Source: Nucisporomicrobium flavum
Lineage (GTDB): Bacteria > Actinomycetota > Actinomycetes > Mycobacteriales > Micromonosporaceae
Direction: 5' to 3'
Assembly: GCF_016464385.1 (NCBI RefSeq)
Contig: NZ_JADMLH010000009.1
Location: 3,267 to 67,266, forward strand
Length of the DNA stretch: 64,000 nt
In this document: positions 17,230-25,208 of the stretch, in pieces
Position numbering within the stretch: position 1 is the first letter of the stretch
Layout: every line of letters begins with the position of its first letter
Notes under the pieces: model-generated
Database searches by the model: none
What the model was told of the DNA's origin: nothing
Seen by the model: the letters and a program-made list of their open reading frames with translations, nothing else
Made by a program: the position numbers and the translations under genes

Positions 17230-18446
17230 TCGTGCTGCGCGCCTGGCTCAGCTCCCGCACCTGGCGGGAGCTGGCCTTCGTGCTCACCGGGGCCGTCCTC
17301 AGCCTGCCCACGTTCGCGCTCGCCGTGCTCGGGCTGGTCGCTTCGGCGCTGTCGGTCGTCATCTTCGGCCTGGCCCTGCTGATCGGCGTGCTGGCCCTGG
17401 CCCGGCTCACCCCGCGCTATTTCCGGGCGCCGGCGCGGCGCCTGCTCGGCTGGGACTGGCCGTCGCCGGCCCCGCCCACGGGCACGACCCGGATGCGGCG
17501 GGTCGTGGGGCTGCTCGGCGACTCGACGGCCTGGCGGGCGCTGGCGTACTGCTTCCTGCGGTTCCCGCTGATCTACACGGGGGCGTACGGCGCGGTCGCC
17601 GGGCTGTTCACCGGCCTGGTCGCGGTCACGTACCCGGTCTGGTGGTTCGTCGTGCCCGACGAGTTCTGGTACGGGGCCGCCACCTGGCCGGGCACCTGGT
17701 GGCGAGCGCTCCAGGGCGCTGCCGTCCTGCTCGTGCTGCCGTGGGTGCTGCGTCTCGTCGTGCTGCTCGACGGCGTCCTGGTCCGCGCGCTGCTGCGGCC
17801 GACGCCCGCGGCCCGGCGCATCGCCCAGCTCGAGGCCGGCCGCGCGGCCCTGCAGGAGGACGCGGCGGCGCTGCTCCGGCGGGTCGAACGCGACCTGCAC
17901 GACGGCACCCAGGCCCGCCTGGTCTCGCTCGGGGTGGCGCTGGCCCGCATCGAGCGCCGCAGCACGGATGAGCAGGTCCGCGCGCTCGCCGGCGACGCCC
18001 GCGGCACGGTGACCGAGGCGCTCACCGAACTGCGCGACATCGTCCGGGGCCTGCACCCGCCCGCCCTGGACGACGGCCTCGAGGTGGCGCTGTCGACCCT
18101 CGCCGCGCGCAGCGCCGTCCCGGCGACGCTCGCCGTCGACCTCCCCCACCGGCCGCCGGACGCCACGGCGTCGGCGCTGTACTTCGCGGTCGCCGAGCTG
18201 CTCACCAACATCGCGCGGCACGCCTCGGCGACGCGGGCGTCGATCACCGTCCGCGAGGAGGGGCCGTGGCTCACGCTCACGGTCACCGACGACGGGCGCG
18301 GCGGCGCCGGGCGCGGGCAGGCCTCGGGCACCGGCCTGAGCGGCCTCGCGCGCCGGGCCGCCGCGCTCGACGGCAGCCTGCACGTCGAGTCACCGGCAGG
18401 CGGCCCCACCACCATCACGATGAAGCTGCCCGGGGAGGCCGGATGA
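17226..18446 (+). CDS. Sensor histidine kinase (HisKA_3 type)
   Basis: The 406-residue kinase has four to five N-terminal membrane segments (within residues 15-185) with a DUF/sensor-like extracytoplasmic loop. A coiled stretch follows, then the HisKA_3 dimerisation helix with the phosphoacceptor His225 in RDLHDGTQARL. A GHKL ATPase domain (N-box LTNIARHA, G-boxes DDGRGG and GTGLSGL) ends the protein. It begins at a GTG that overlaps the permease stop. It presumably senses the envelope signal handled by the adjacent ABC transporter and phosphorylates the next gene's product. Confidence 0.92.
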   Translation: MIVLRAWLSSRTWRELAFVLTGAVLSLPTFALAVLGLVASALSVVIFGLALLIGVLALARLTPRYFRAPARRLLGWDWPSPAPPTGTTRMRRVVGLLGDSTAWRALAYCFLRFPLIYTGAYGAVAGLFTGLVAVTYPVWWFVVPDEFWYGAATWPGTWWRALQGAAVLLVLPWVLRLVVLLDGVLVRALLRPTPAARRIAQLEAGRAALQEDAAALLRRVERDLHDGTQARLVSLGVALARIERRSTDEQVRALAGDARGTVTEALTELRDIVRGLHPPALDDGLEVALSTLAARSAVPATLAVDLPHRPPDATASALYFAVAELLTNIARHASATRASITVREEGPWLTLTVTDDGRGGAGRGQASGTGLSGLARRAAALDGSLHVESPAGGPTTITMKLPGEAG

Positions 18447-19096
18447 GCGCGCTGCGGGTCGTCATCGCCGAGGACAACGCGCTGCTGCGCCGCGGCGTCG
18501 CGCTGCTGCTCGGCGAGCACGGCATCGAGGTGGTCGCTGCCGTGGCCGACGCCGACGAGCTGCTGCGGGCGGTGGCCGCCGAGCGGCCCGACGCGGTCGT
18601 GGTGGACGTACGCATGCCGCCCACGCACACCGACGAGGGCCTGCGGGCCGCGCTCACGATCCGGTCGGCGTACCCGGAGATCGCGGTCCTCGTCTTCTCC
18701 CAGTGGGTCGAGACCAGCTACGCGCGGAGGCTGCTGTCGGAGAACACCGGACGGGTCGGCTACCTCCTCAAGGACCGGATCGTCAGCACGGACGAGTTCG
18801 TGGGCGCCCTGCAGCGCGTCGCCGACGGCGGTACGGCCCTCGACCCCGAGGTGGTCCGGCAGCTGCTGGCCGCGCCCGCCGTCGATCCGGGCCTGTCCCG
18901 GCTGTCGGCGCGCGAACGCGAGATCCTGGGCCTGCTCGCCGAGGGCCGGTCCAACGTGGCCATCGCGGAGACGCTGCACCTCGCCGAGCGCAGCGTGGAG
19001 AAACACGTCACCGCGATCTTCACCAAGCTGGACCTGCCCCAGGCCCGTACGGACCACCGGCGCGTGCTCGCCGTGCTGCGCTATCTGCGCTCCTGA
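18443..19096 (+). CDS. LuxR-type (NarL/FixJ) response regulator
   Basis: The 217-residue product has a receiver domain with acidic pocket ED at residues 10-11, phosphoacceptor Asp55 in VVVDVRMPP and a lysine in LLKDR. A LuxR-type helix-turn-helix follows (LSAREREILGLLAEGRSN, residues about 152-170, and SVEKHVTAIFTKL). It is coupled to the kinase gene by an ATGA overlap. The likely target is its own operon with the ABC transporter. Confidence 0.93.
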   Translation: MSALRVVIAEDNALLRRGVALLLGEHGIEVVAAVADADELLRAVAAERPDAVVVDVRMPPTHTDEGLRAALTIRSAYPEIAVLVFSQWVETSYARRLLSENTGRVGYLLKDRIVSTDEFVGALQRVADGGTALDPEVVRQLLAAPAVDPGLSRLSAREREILGLLAEGRSNVAIAETLHLAERSVEKHVTAIFTKLDLPQARTDHRRVLAVLRYLRS

Positions 19097-19174
19097 ACCC
19101 CAACGGGCGACGGCGAAACATCTGACATCGATGAGCATGGACATCGGGTCTTTGGTGGACAACCATGCACAGAT

Positions 19175-20590
19175 ATGACGGATCAGCGCGAACGATCGCT
19201 GCCTGAGTCCTCGCAGTCTCGGTCCTCGCGGCGTGCGTTCCTGTCGGCCTCCGCCGCCGTCGCCGCCACCCCGGTGCTGGGGCGCGCCGCGCACGCCGCC
19301 GGGCTGCGCGGACAGCACCCCGACCACGAGCTCAGGTCGCTGCTGCGCGAGATCGATCCGCACCGCATCGGCGCCACCGTGGCGCGCCTGGCCGCGTTCG
19401 GCACCCGGCACACGCTCTCCAGCCAGGACGACCCCGAGCGCGGGATCGGCGCGGCCCGGGACTGGATCCACGAGCAGTTCCGCCGGTACGCGGCCGAGTC
19501 CGGCGGGCGGATGACCGTCGAGCTGCAGTCGTACATCCAGCCCCCGGCGTCGCGGATCCCGGAGCCGACCCGGATCACCAACGTCGTCGCCACCCTGCAC
19601 GGGGAGGGCGACCCCGGCCGGGTGTACGTGGTCACCGGCCACTACGACTCGCGAGCGTCCGACGTCATGGACGCCACCAGCGACGCGCCCGGCGCCGACG
19701 ACGACGCGTCCGGGGTCGCCGCGATCATGGAGGTCGCGCGGGTCATGGCCACCCGCCGCACCGAGGCCACGATCGTGTTCGCCGCGGTCGCCGGCGAGGA
19801 GCAGGGCCTGTACGGCTCCGACTACCTCGCGAGGCAGTTCAAGGACGCGGGCACCGACGTCCAGGCCATGTTCAGCAACGACATCGTCGGCACCGGCGAC
19901 GCGCACGACGGGACGGCCGCGGACCCGCGTACGGTCCGGCTCTTCGTCGAGGGCGTGCCCACCTCCGAGACCCCCGCGCAGGCCACGACCCGGCAGTCGG
20001 TCGGGGGCGAGAACGACGGCCCGTCGCGGCAGCTGGGCCGCTTCGTCCGCGACGTCGCGGAGAACCCGCAGACCGGCATGAAGGTCCGCGTCGTCTGGCG
20101 CCGGGACCGCTACCTGCGCGGCAGCGACCACATCTCGTTCCTCCTGCGCGGCTACCCGGCGGCGCGCTTCACCGAGCCTCGGGAGAACTTCGCCCACGAG
20201 CACCAGGACGTCCGGGTCGAGAACGGCGTCCAGTACGGCGACCTCGTCAGGTTCTGCGACTTCTGGTACATCGCCCGCGTGGCCCGCGTCAACGCGGCGG
20301 CGCTGTGGTCGCTGGCCCAGGCCCCGGGCACCCCGAAGGGCGTGGTCATCGACACCACCCGCCTGGCCAACGACACGACGCTGCGCTGGCAGCCGTCGAC
20401 GGCCGCGGACCTCGCGGAGTACGAAGTGGTGTGGCGCGAGACGACGGCCCCGGACTGGCAGCACGTGCTCCCGGTGGGCAACGTGACCACGGTGACGATC
20501 GACCTGTCGAAGGACAACGTGTTCTTCGGCGTCCGCGCCGTGGACCGCGCCGGCCACCGCAGCCCCGTGGCCGCCCCCATCCCGGGCTAG
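19175..20590 (+). CDS. Tat-exported M28-family zinc metallopeptidase
   Basis: The 471-residue protein has a twin-arginine signal (SSRRAFLSASAAVAATP, residues 17-33) and a likely cleavage after AHA near residue 41. The mature part is an M28 peptidase (aminopeptidase Y/S type). Zinc ligands are seen in VTGHYDSR (His), GADDDASG (bridging Asp), AVAGEEQG (catalytic Glu pair), SNDIVG (Asp) and FAHEHQD (last His). A fibronectin III-like domain of about 90 residues ends the protein (ALRWQPS... to the C-terminus). It should fold in the cytoplasm, be exported by Tat and release N-terminal residues or peptides outside the cell. There is no obvious Shine-Dalgarno site. Confidence 0.9.
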   Translation: MTDQRERSLPESSQSRSSRRAFLSASAAVAATPVLGRAAHAAGLRGQHPDHELRSLLREIDPHRIGATVARLAAFGTRHTLSSQDDPERGIGAARDWIHEQFRRYAAESGGRMTVELQSYIQPPASRIPEPTRITNVVATLHGEGDPGRVYVVTGHYDSRASDVMDATSDAPGADDDASGVAAIMEVARVMATRRTEATIVFAAVAGEEQGLYGSDYLARQFKDAGTDVQAMFSNDIVGTGDAHDGTAADPRTVRLFVEGVPTSETPAQATTRQSVGGENDGPSRQLGRFVRDVAENPQTGMKVRVVWRRDRYLRGSDHISFLLRGYPAARFTEPRENFAHEHQDVRVENGVQYGDLVRFCDFWYIARVARVNAAALWSLAQAPGTPKGVVIDTTRLANDTTLRWQPSTAADLAEYEVVWRETTAPDWQHVLPVGNVTTVTIDLSKDNVFFGVRAVDRAGHRSPVAAPIPG

Positions 20591-20606
20591 GCCGTTTCCT
20601 GGTCCG

Positions 20607-20703
20607 GCGACGGCGTTCAGGTCACCGGCGTAGTCCTCGCACGCCCTGAGCAGATACGCGATGTCCGGCACCGGCTGACCCCGCCGCGCCCGGCGGGGCA
20701 TTT
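20607..20703 (-). pseudogene. Possible truncated gene fragment
   Basis: On the minus strand an ATG at 20703 opens a frame with actinobacterial third-position GC bias. It reads MPRRARRGQPVPDIAYLLRA and about 15 more plausible residues, then loses coding character and runs into the antisense strand of the peptidase gene without its own stop. It could be the first 30 residues of a truncated gene, but chance is possible. Confidence 0.2.
20679..20698 (+). terminator. Stem-loop between the M28 peptidase gene and the P450 operon
   Basis: CCCCGCCG-CGCC-CGGCGGGG is a perfect 8-bp stem with a 4-base loop, followed on the plus strand by CATTTG. The T-run is weak. It probably separates the peptidase transcript from the P450 operon. 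Confidence 0.4.
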
Positions 20704-20825
20704 GCGCGCCCTCGCTACATTCCCCGCTGATTTGAGGCGACCGGCCCTGGGACGGTCGCCGCATCCTCGCCCGGCGGTGTCGCCGCCTTGCCCGAGGCGG
20801 GGACGACCTCGATCGGAGGTACACG

Positions 20826-22127
20826 ATGGACGGTCCCGACCTCGTGCGGAGGCTGGCGCCGATGACGGTGCTCGGCGCGTTCCGGCGTGACCCGCTGGCA
20901 CTGTTCGCGGACGTCGCGCGAGAGCCGGGCGGCATGGCGGAAACCAGTGCGTTCGGACGCCGTGTCGTGTTCATCACTCATCCGGACCATGTCGTGCACG
21001 TGCTGCGCGACAACCACCGCAACTACACCAAGGACGCGCCGGTGTACCGGGTCGCCCGCCCGTTCCTCGGATCGGGTCTGACCGTGTCGCCGGGTGGGGA
21101 GGAATGGCTGCGGCGGCGGCGTCTGGTGCAGCCCGCTTTCGGGCGGACGACCGTCGAGAACGCCGCCCGGATCACCGAGGAGTGCCTCGCCGACGTCGCC
21201 GTCCGCTGGGCCGGGCGGGACACCGTCGACGCGTCCGCGGAGATGTCGGAGCTGTCGATGCGGTTCGCCTGCCGCATCCTGTTCGGAACGGAACTGACCG
21301 GCGAGGCCGCTACCCTCGCCGCCGACCTGCGGCTGATCTGCGACCATGTGGCCGCGTTCCTGGCCCGGCCGTTCCCACCCCTGGCCGTGCCGACGCGGGC
21401 CAACCTCCGGTTCCGCGCCGCGATGCGCCGGGTTCGTGCCACGGTTGCCGAACTGGTCGCCGATCCGCGGACCGAGCTGACAGCACGACTGGCCGCCGAT
21501 GCGGGGTCCTCCCCCGAGCAGGTGGCCGACGAGGTGCTCGGGTTGTTCTTCGCCGGCCACGAGACGCTCGGCCACACGCTGGCGTGGTGCTGGCACCTCC
21601 TGGCGGGCCATCCCGAGGCCACAGACCGGCTGCGCGAGGAACTGGACACCATCCTCGGCGGACGGCCGGCGGTGCTGGCGGATCTGCCCCGGCTCGTCTA
21701 CACCCAGCAGGTCGTCAACGAGGCCATGCGGCTCTACCCAGTGGTCTGGATAATGATGCGGCGGGCCGTACAGGCGGACACGATCGGTGGCCATCGGATC
21801 GACGGCGGGTCGTTGATCGCCTGGAGTCCCTACGCGGGCAATCGCCATCCGGACGTCTGGCAGCGACCGGAGGCGTTCTGGCCGGAACGCTTCGCCGACG
21901 AGGACGGTCGCGGCGCCGCGTATCACCGGCATTCCGTCGTTCCCTTCGGCCTCGGCCCACGCGCCTGTCCAGGCTCGAACCTCGCGCTGACCCAGGCCTG
22001 TCTGACCGTGGCGACTCTGGCTCGTCGCGTGCGGAGCACACCGGCGCCGGACGGCGGGGTGGCTCCGGTCCCGTCCATCACGCTGCGCCCGGCCGGCCCG
22101 GTGCCCCTGCACCTGGCCGGCCGGTGA
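20826..22127 (+). CDS. Cytochrome P450 (first gene of the P450/carotenoid-oxygenase operon)
   Basis: The 433-residue soluble P450 has the heme-binding loop FGLGPRACPG with Cys381, the oxygen-activation helix AGHET (243-247), and the ExxR pair Glu299/Arg302. The N-terminal part (HPDHVVHVLRDNHRNYTKD, LTVSPGGEEWLRRRR) is more like the fatty-acid hydroxylase or pentalenene-oxygenase type of bacterial P450 than the macrolide type. A GGAGG site six bases before the ATG supports the start. Its stop overlaps the next start (GTGA). It likely hydroxylates or epoxidises a lipophilic substrate; the substrate is not known. Redox partners are not encoded nearby. Confidence 0.93.
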   Translation: MDGPDLVRRLAPMTVLGAFRRDPLALFADVAREPGGMAETSAFGRRVVFITHPDHVVHVLRDNHRNYTKDAPVYRVARPFLGSGLTVSPGGEEWLRRRRLVQPAFGRTTVENAARITEECLADVAVRWAGRDTVDASAEMSELSMRFACRILFGTELTGEAATLAADLRLICDHVAAFLARPFPPLAVPTRANLRFRAAMRRVRATVAELVADPRTELTARLAADAGSSPEQVADEVLGLFFAGHETLGHTLAWCWHLLAGHPEATDRLREELDTILGGRPAVLADLPRLVYTQQVVNEAMRLYPVVWIMMRRAVQADTIGGHRIDGGSLIAWSPYAGNRHPDVWQRPEAFWPERFADEDGRGAAYHRHSVVPFGLGPRACPGSNLALTQACLTVATLARRVRSTPAPDGGVAPVPSITLRPAGPVPLHLAGR

Positions 22128-23470
22128 GCCGGTACCTGACCGGCGCCTTCGCACCGGTGTCCGGGGAGCAGACCGAGCACGCGCTGCCGGTCGACGGACA
22201 CCTACCATCCGATCTGGACGGCCTGTTCACGCAGATCGGCCCGGCGCCGGCCGGTCGGCCACGCCGCGCCCTCGACGGGACCTACCCCTGGTTCATGCAG
22301 GACGGCCTGGTCTGCGGGATCCGGCTGCGGCACGGACGTGCGCTCTGGTTCCGCAACCGATGGGTACGCTCGCGTCGCGCGGCCCGGACGCTGGGCGAGC
22401 GGCCCGCCCCGGGACCACGCCACTTTCCGGTCGACACGGTGAACACCAACGTCGTCGCCCATCACGGGGTGATGCTGGCGCTCATCGAGTCGGGCTGCCT
22501 TCCCGTGCAGCTCTCGGAGACATTGGACACCCTCGGCTACACCGATCTCGGCGGCCAGCTGCCGCGTGGGTTCGCCGCCCACCCCAAGGTCGACCCGGTG
22601 AGCGGCGAGTTGCACGCGCTCGCCTACTCGCCGCTGCGCTCGTGGGCCGAATACCTGGTGCTGTCCGCGGAGGGCCGGGTGACCCGGAGCGATCGGATCG
22701 ACCTGGGCGGCCGGCCGCTGCTGCACGACATCGCGCTCACGCCGAACTACGTGATCTTTCTCGACCTGCCGGTCCGCTTCGCCCCGCTGCGCGGCGCAAC
22801 CGGCGCGTTCCCTTACCGGTGGCGCGATCGGCACCAGTCCCGGATCGGCGTGCTGCCCCGCGCCGGCGGGCCGGTCCGCTGGATCGCCATCGAGCCGTGC
22901 TTCGCCTACCACCTGGTCGGGGCGGAGGAGGACGCCGACGGCGGGCTGACCGTCCGCGCGCTGCGGTACGACCGGCTCTTCGACGATCGCGCCGCCGATC
23001 CCTTCGCCCGGCCCGCGATGCTGTGGGAGTGGCGTGCGCCGGGATCCGCCGACCACGCCACCGCGCGTCAGCTGCACGATCGGCCGCACGAACTGCCACG
23101 GTCCGATCCGCGGAGGACGGGCCGGCCGCACCGCTACTACTACGCGGTCACCCAGGACGTCGCCGAACCCGACCGGTCCGGCCTGCTGCGCTTCGATTTG
23201 CACCGGGGAGCGGCCGAGACGCTCGAACTCCCGGCCGGCGTCGTCTCCGGCGAGGTGGTCTTCGTGCCGCGTATCGCCGACGGGGCCGAGACCGACGGGT
23301 GGCTGATGCACTTCCAGACCGACCTGACGACGGGCACGTCCGCGTTGGTCGTCCGCGCTGCCGACGGCCTGACCGAGGCTCCGTGCGCCGTCGTCCGGCT
23401 CCCGGTCCGCGTGCCGGTGGGCGCGCACAGCAGCTGGATACGGTCCGACGAATGGCAGGCGATGCCGTGA
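22124..23470 (+). CDS. Carotenoid oxygenase family (CCD/RPE65-like) enzyme
   Basis: The 448-residue product is a seven-bladed-propeller carotenoid-cleavage-type dioxygenase. The four iron-ligand histidines are all visible: His153 in AAHPKVD, His201 in LLHDIAL, His263 in AYHLVGAEE and His435 in PVGAHSSW. The last motif is usually GFHG, so GAHS is a variant, and the usual DGMVH near the N-terminus reads DGLVC. Family members cleave conjugated polyenes or stilbenes with O2 and Fe(II). No carotenoid synthesis genes are in the window, so the substrate could be another polyene. It is coupled by GTGA overlaps to the P450 before and the carrier-like gene after it. Confidence 0.9.
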   Translation: MSRYLTGAFAPVSGEQTEHALPVDGHLPSDLDGLFTQIGPAPAGRPRRALDGTYPWFMQDGLVCGIRLRHGRALWFRNRWVRSRRAARTLGERPAPGPRHFPVDTVNTNVVAHHGVMLALIESGCLPVQLSETLDTLGYTDLGGQLPRGFAAHPKVDPVSGELHALAYSPLRSWAEYLVLSAEGRVTRSDRIDLGGRPLLHDIALTPNYVIFLDLPVRFAPLRGATGAFPYRWRDRHQSRIGVLPRAGGPVRWIAIEPCFAYHLVGAEEDADGGLTVRALRYDRLFDDRAADPFARPAMLWEWRAPGSADHATARQLHDRPHELPRSDPRRTGRPHRYYYAVTQDVAEPDRSGLLRFDLHRGAAETLELPAGVVSGEVVFVPRIADGAETDGWLMHFQTDLTTGTSALVVRAADGLTEAPCAVVRLPVRVPVGAHSSWIRSDEWQAMP

Positions 23471-23928
23471 ACGCCTCGCATCCCTGGGACCCGCCCCGGG
23501 GCCCGGACCCGATCCTGCGGTCCCTCGCACCGGAGGATCAGCGCGCGTACCTGGTGGGCCTGGTCCGCGCGGAGACCGCGACTCTCATCGGACGTACCGA
23601 ACCGGAGGCCGTTCCGGCCGGTGTGACCTTCGACGACCTGGGCCTGACCCGTGCCGAGGCGATCGAGCTGCGGGACCGGCTGGCCGCTGTCTGCGGGACC
23701 GAGCTACCGACCGATCTCGTCGGGGACCATCCCAGCCCGGACGCGGTGGCCGCACTGATCTACGGCGAGCTGTTCGGCGAGGCGCTGGACAGGGTGCTCG
23801 TGATGATCGACTCGCTGGAGCGCGCCGCCGTGCGACTCGGCGCCGACGAGCGGGCCACGGTCGTCGCGCGCCTGCGGGGCCTCCTCGCCCGGTTCGGCAC
23901 TGATCCCCACAGCACCGACGACGGGTGA
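23467..23928 (+). CDS. Free-standing acyl-carrier-protein-like protein lacking the phosphopantetheine serine
   Basis: The 153-residue product looks like the C-terminal end of a modular polyketide synthase cut out as a separate protein. Residues about 20-100 align by eye with a PKS carrier domain: FDDLG, then AIELRDRLA, LPTDLVGDHPSPDAVAAL. In true carriers the loop reads GFDSL and the serine carries phosphopantetheine; here it reads G-L-T-R, with Arg62 at the serine position, so it cannot be loaded. Residues about 106-142 (IDSLERAAVRLGADERATV, then ARLRGLLARF) match the helical tail that follows the last carrier domain of many PKS proteins. It starts with GTG, overlaps both neighbours, and probably serves as a docking or scaffold protein. 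That role is inference. Confidence 0.78.
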   Translation: MNASHPWDPPRGPDPILRSLAPEDQRAYLVGLVRAETATLIGRTEPEAVPAGVTFDDLGLTRAEAIELRDRLAAVCGTELPTDLVGDHPSPDAVAALIYGELFGEALDRVLVMIDSLERAAVRLGADERATVVARLRGLLARFGTDPHSTDDG

Positions 23929-25208
23929 CGAAGATGAGTACCTTCGATACGTTCCTGCGGCTGACCCGTGGCGTGTACCGCCGCCGGCTCAGCCTGGCCG
24001 CGAACGGCTATCTGCACGCCGATCCCGACGCCCGGCTGCACCTTCCCGCTTGGCGAGAGGATCCGTACGCCCTCTACGACCAGCTACGGCACCGGGGACG
24101 ACTGTCCCGCAGCCGGTCCGGCGCGTGGGTGACCGTCGACCACGAGATCTGCCGGGAGGTGCTGCGCGACCGGCGTTTCGGCGCCCGGCCCGACCGCCTC
24201 ACCGTGGACGAGTCCCTGAGCGACGACTTCGAGACCTCGTTCCTCGGCATGGAGCCGCCGGACCACACCCGGCTGCGCGGGGCGATCCGCTCCGACTTCG
24301 ACCCCCGGGCGGTGGGCCGGTACCGCGACCTTGTCGAACGTACGGTCGATGAGCTTCTCCGCCCCGCCGAGCGCAACCGGCGCTTCGACCTGATGGCCGG
24401 CCTGGCCCGGCCGCTGCCGCTGGCCGTGATGTCCGCCGTCTTCGGCATCCCCGACGACCAACGGGCCGGCTTCCACCGCAGCGCGGCGGTGCTGGGCGGC
24501 GCGATCGACGGCGTCCGGACGATGACCCAGGCCGCCCGCCTGCGCACCGCCACACTGACCCTGGACCGGCTCTTCGACGATCTGATCGCCCGTCGGCGGC
24601 GGGATCCCGGCGACGACCTGCTCAGCCGGCTGGTCACCGACGCCGCCGGTGAGGTCGGCGCCGACGAACTGCTGCCGTTGTGCACACTGCTGCTGGTCGC
24701 CGGATTCGAGACCACGACGAACCTGATCGGCAACACGGTGCACGCCCTGCTGCGGCACCCGGAACAGTGGGCGGCCGTCGTCGCGGCCCCGGGCGACCGG
24801 GCGGCCGCCGCCGTCGAGGAGACCCTGCGGTACGACCCTCCCGTCCAGCGGGCCGGACGGGAGGCCCGGCAGGACATCGAGATCGCGGGCCGGCCGATCC
24901 GGGCCGGCGAGTTCGTCGTCGCCCTGATCGGTGGCGCGAACCGGGACCCGGCCGCCTTCCCGGATCCGGACCGTTTCGATCTGTTCCGCAGCCCCGCGAC
25001 CGCGCACCTGGCCTTCGGCGGCGGTATCCACTACTGCATCGGCCATCCGCTGGCCCGGCTGGAGGCCACCATCGCCGTCCGCACGCTCGCCGAAAGGCTT
25101 CCACGGCTCCGGATCGACGGACGGACCGCTCGCCGCTCTTCCGGGATGATCCGCGGATTCACCCGCCTGCCCCTGCGAATCGCCGCGCCACCGGCATCGT
25201 CACCCTAG
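23925..25208 (+). CDS. Cytochrome P450 (last gene of the operon)
   Basis: The 427-residue P450 has heme loop FGGGIHYCIG with Cys371, helix I AGFETTT (259-265) and ExxR Glu299/Arg302. It resembles the CYP107/CYP105-type P450s that tailor polyketides and other natural products, so it is a different class from the first P450 of the operon. I use the GTG at 23925 that overlaps the upstream stop, as the other genes here do; an ATG nine bases later (23934) is an alternative. Its TAG stop lies in a CTAG shared with the stop of the convergent terC-like gene. Confidence 0.92.
   Translation: MTKMSTFDTFLRLTRGVYRRRLSLAANGYLHADPDARLHLPAWREDPYALYDQLRHRGRLSRSRSGAWVTVDHEICREVLRDRRFGARPDRLTVDESLSDDFETSFLGMEPPDHTRLRGAIRSDFDPRAVGRYRDLVERTVDELLRPAERNRRFDLMAGLARPLPLAVMSAVFGIPDDQRAGFHRSAAVLGGAIDGVRTMTQAARLRTATLTLDRLFDDLIARRRRDPGDDLLSRLVTDAAGEVGADELLPLCTLLLVAGFETTTNLIGNTVHALLRHPEQWAAVVAAPGDRAAAAVEETLRYDPPVQRAGREARQDIEIAGRPIRAGEFVVALIGGANRDPAAFPDPDRFDLFRSPATAHLAFGGGIHYCIGHPLARLEATIAVRTLAERLPRLRIDGRTARRSSGMIRGFTRLPLRIAAPPASSP

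Noticed and set aside
17573..20977. 1134-codon minus-strand frame
   Set aside because: Shadow of the kinase, response regulator and peptidase genes on the plus strand, which carry clear motifs.
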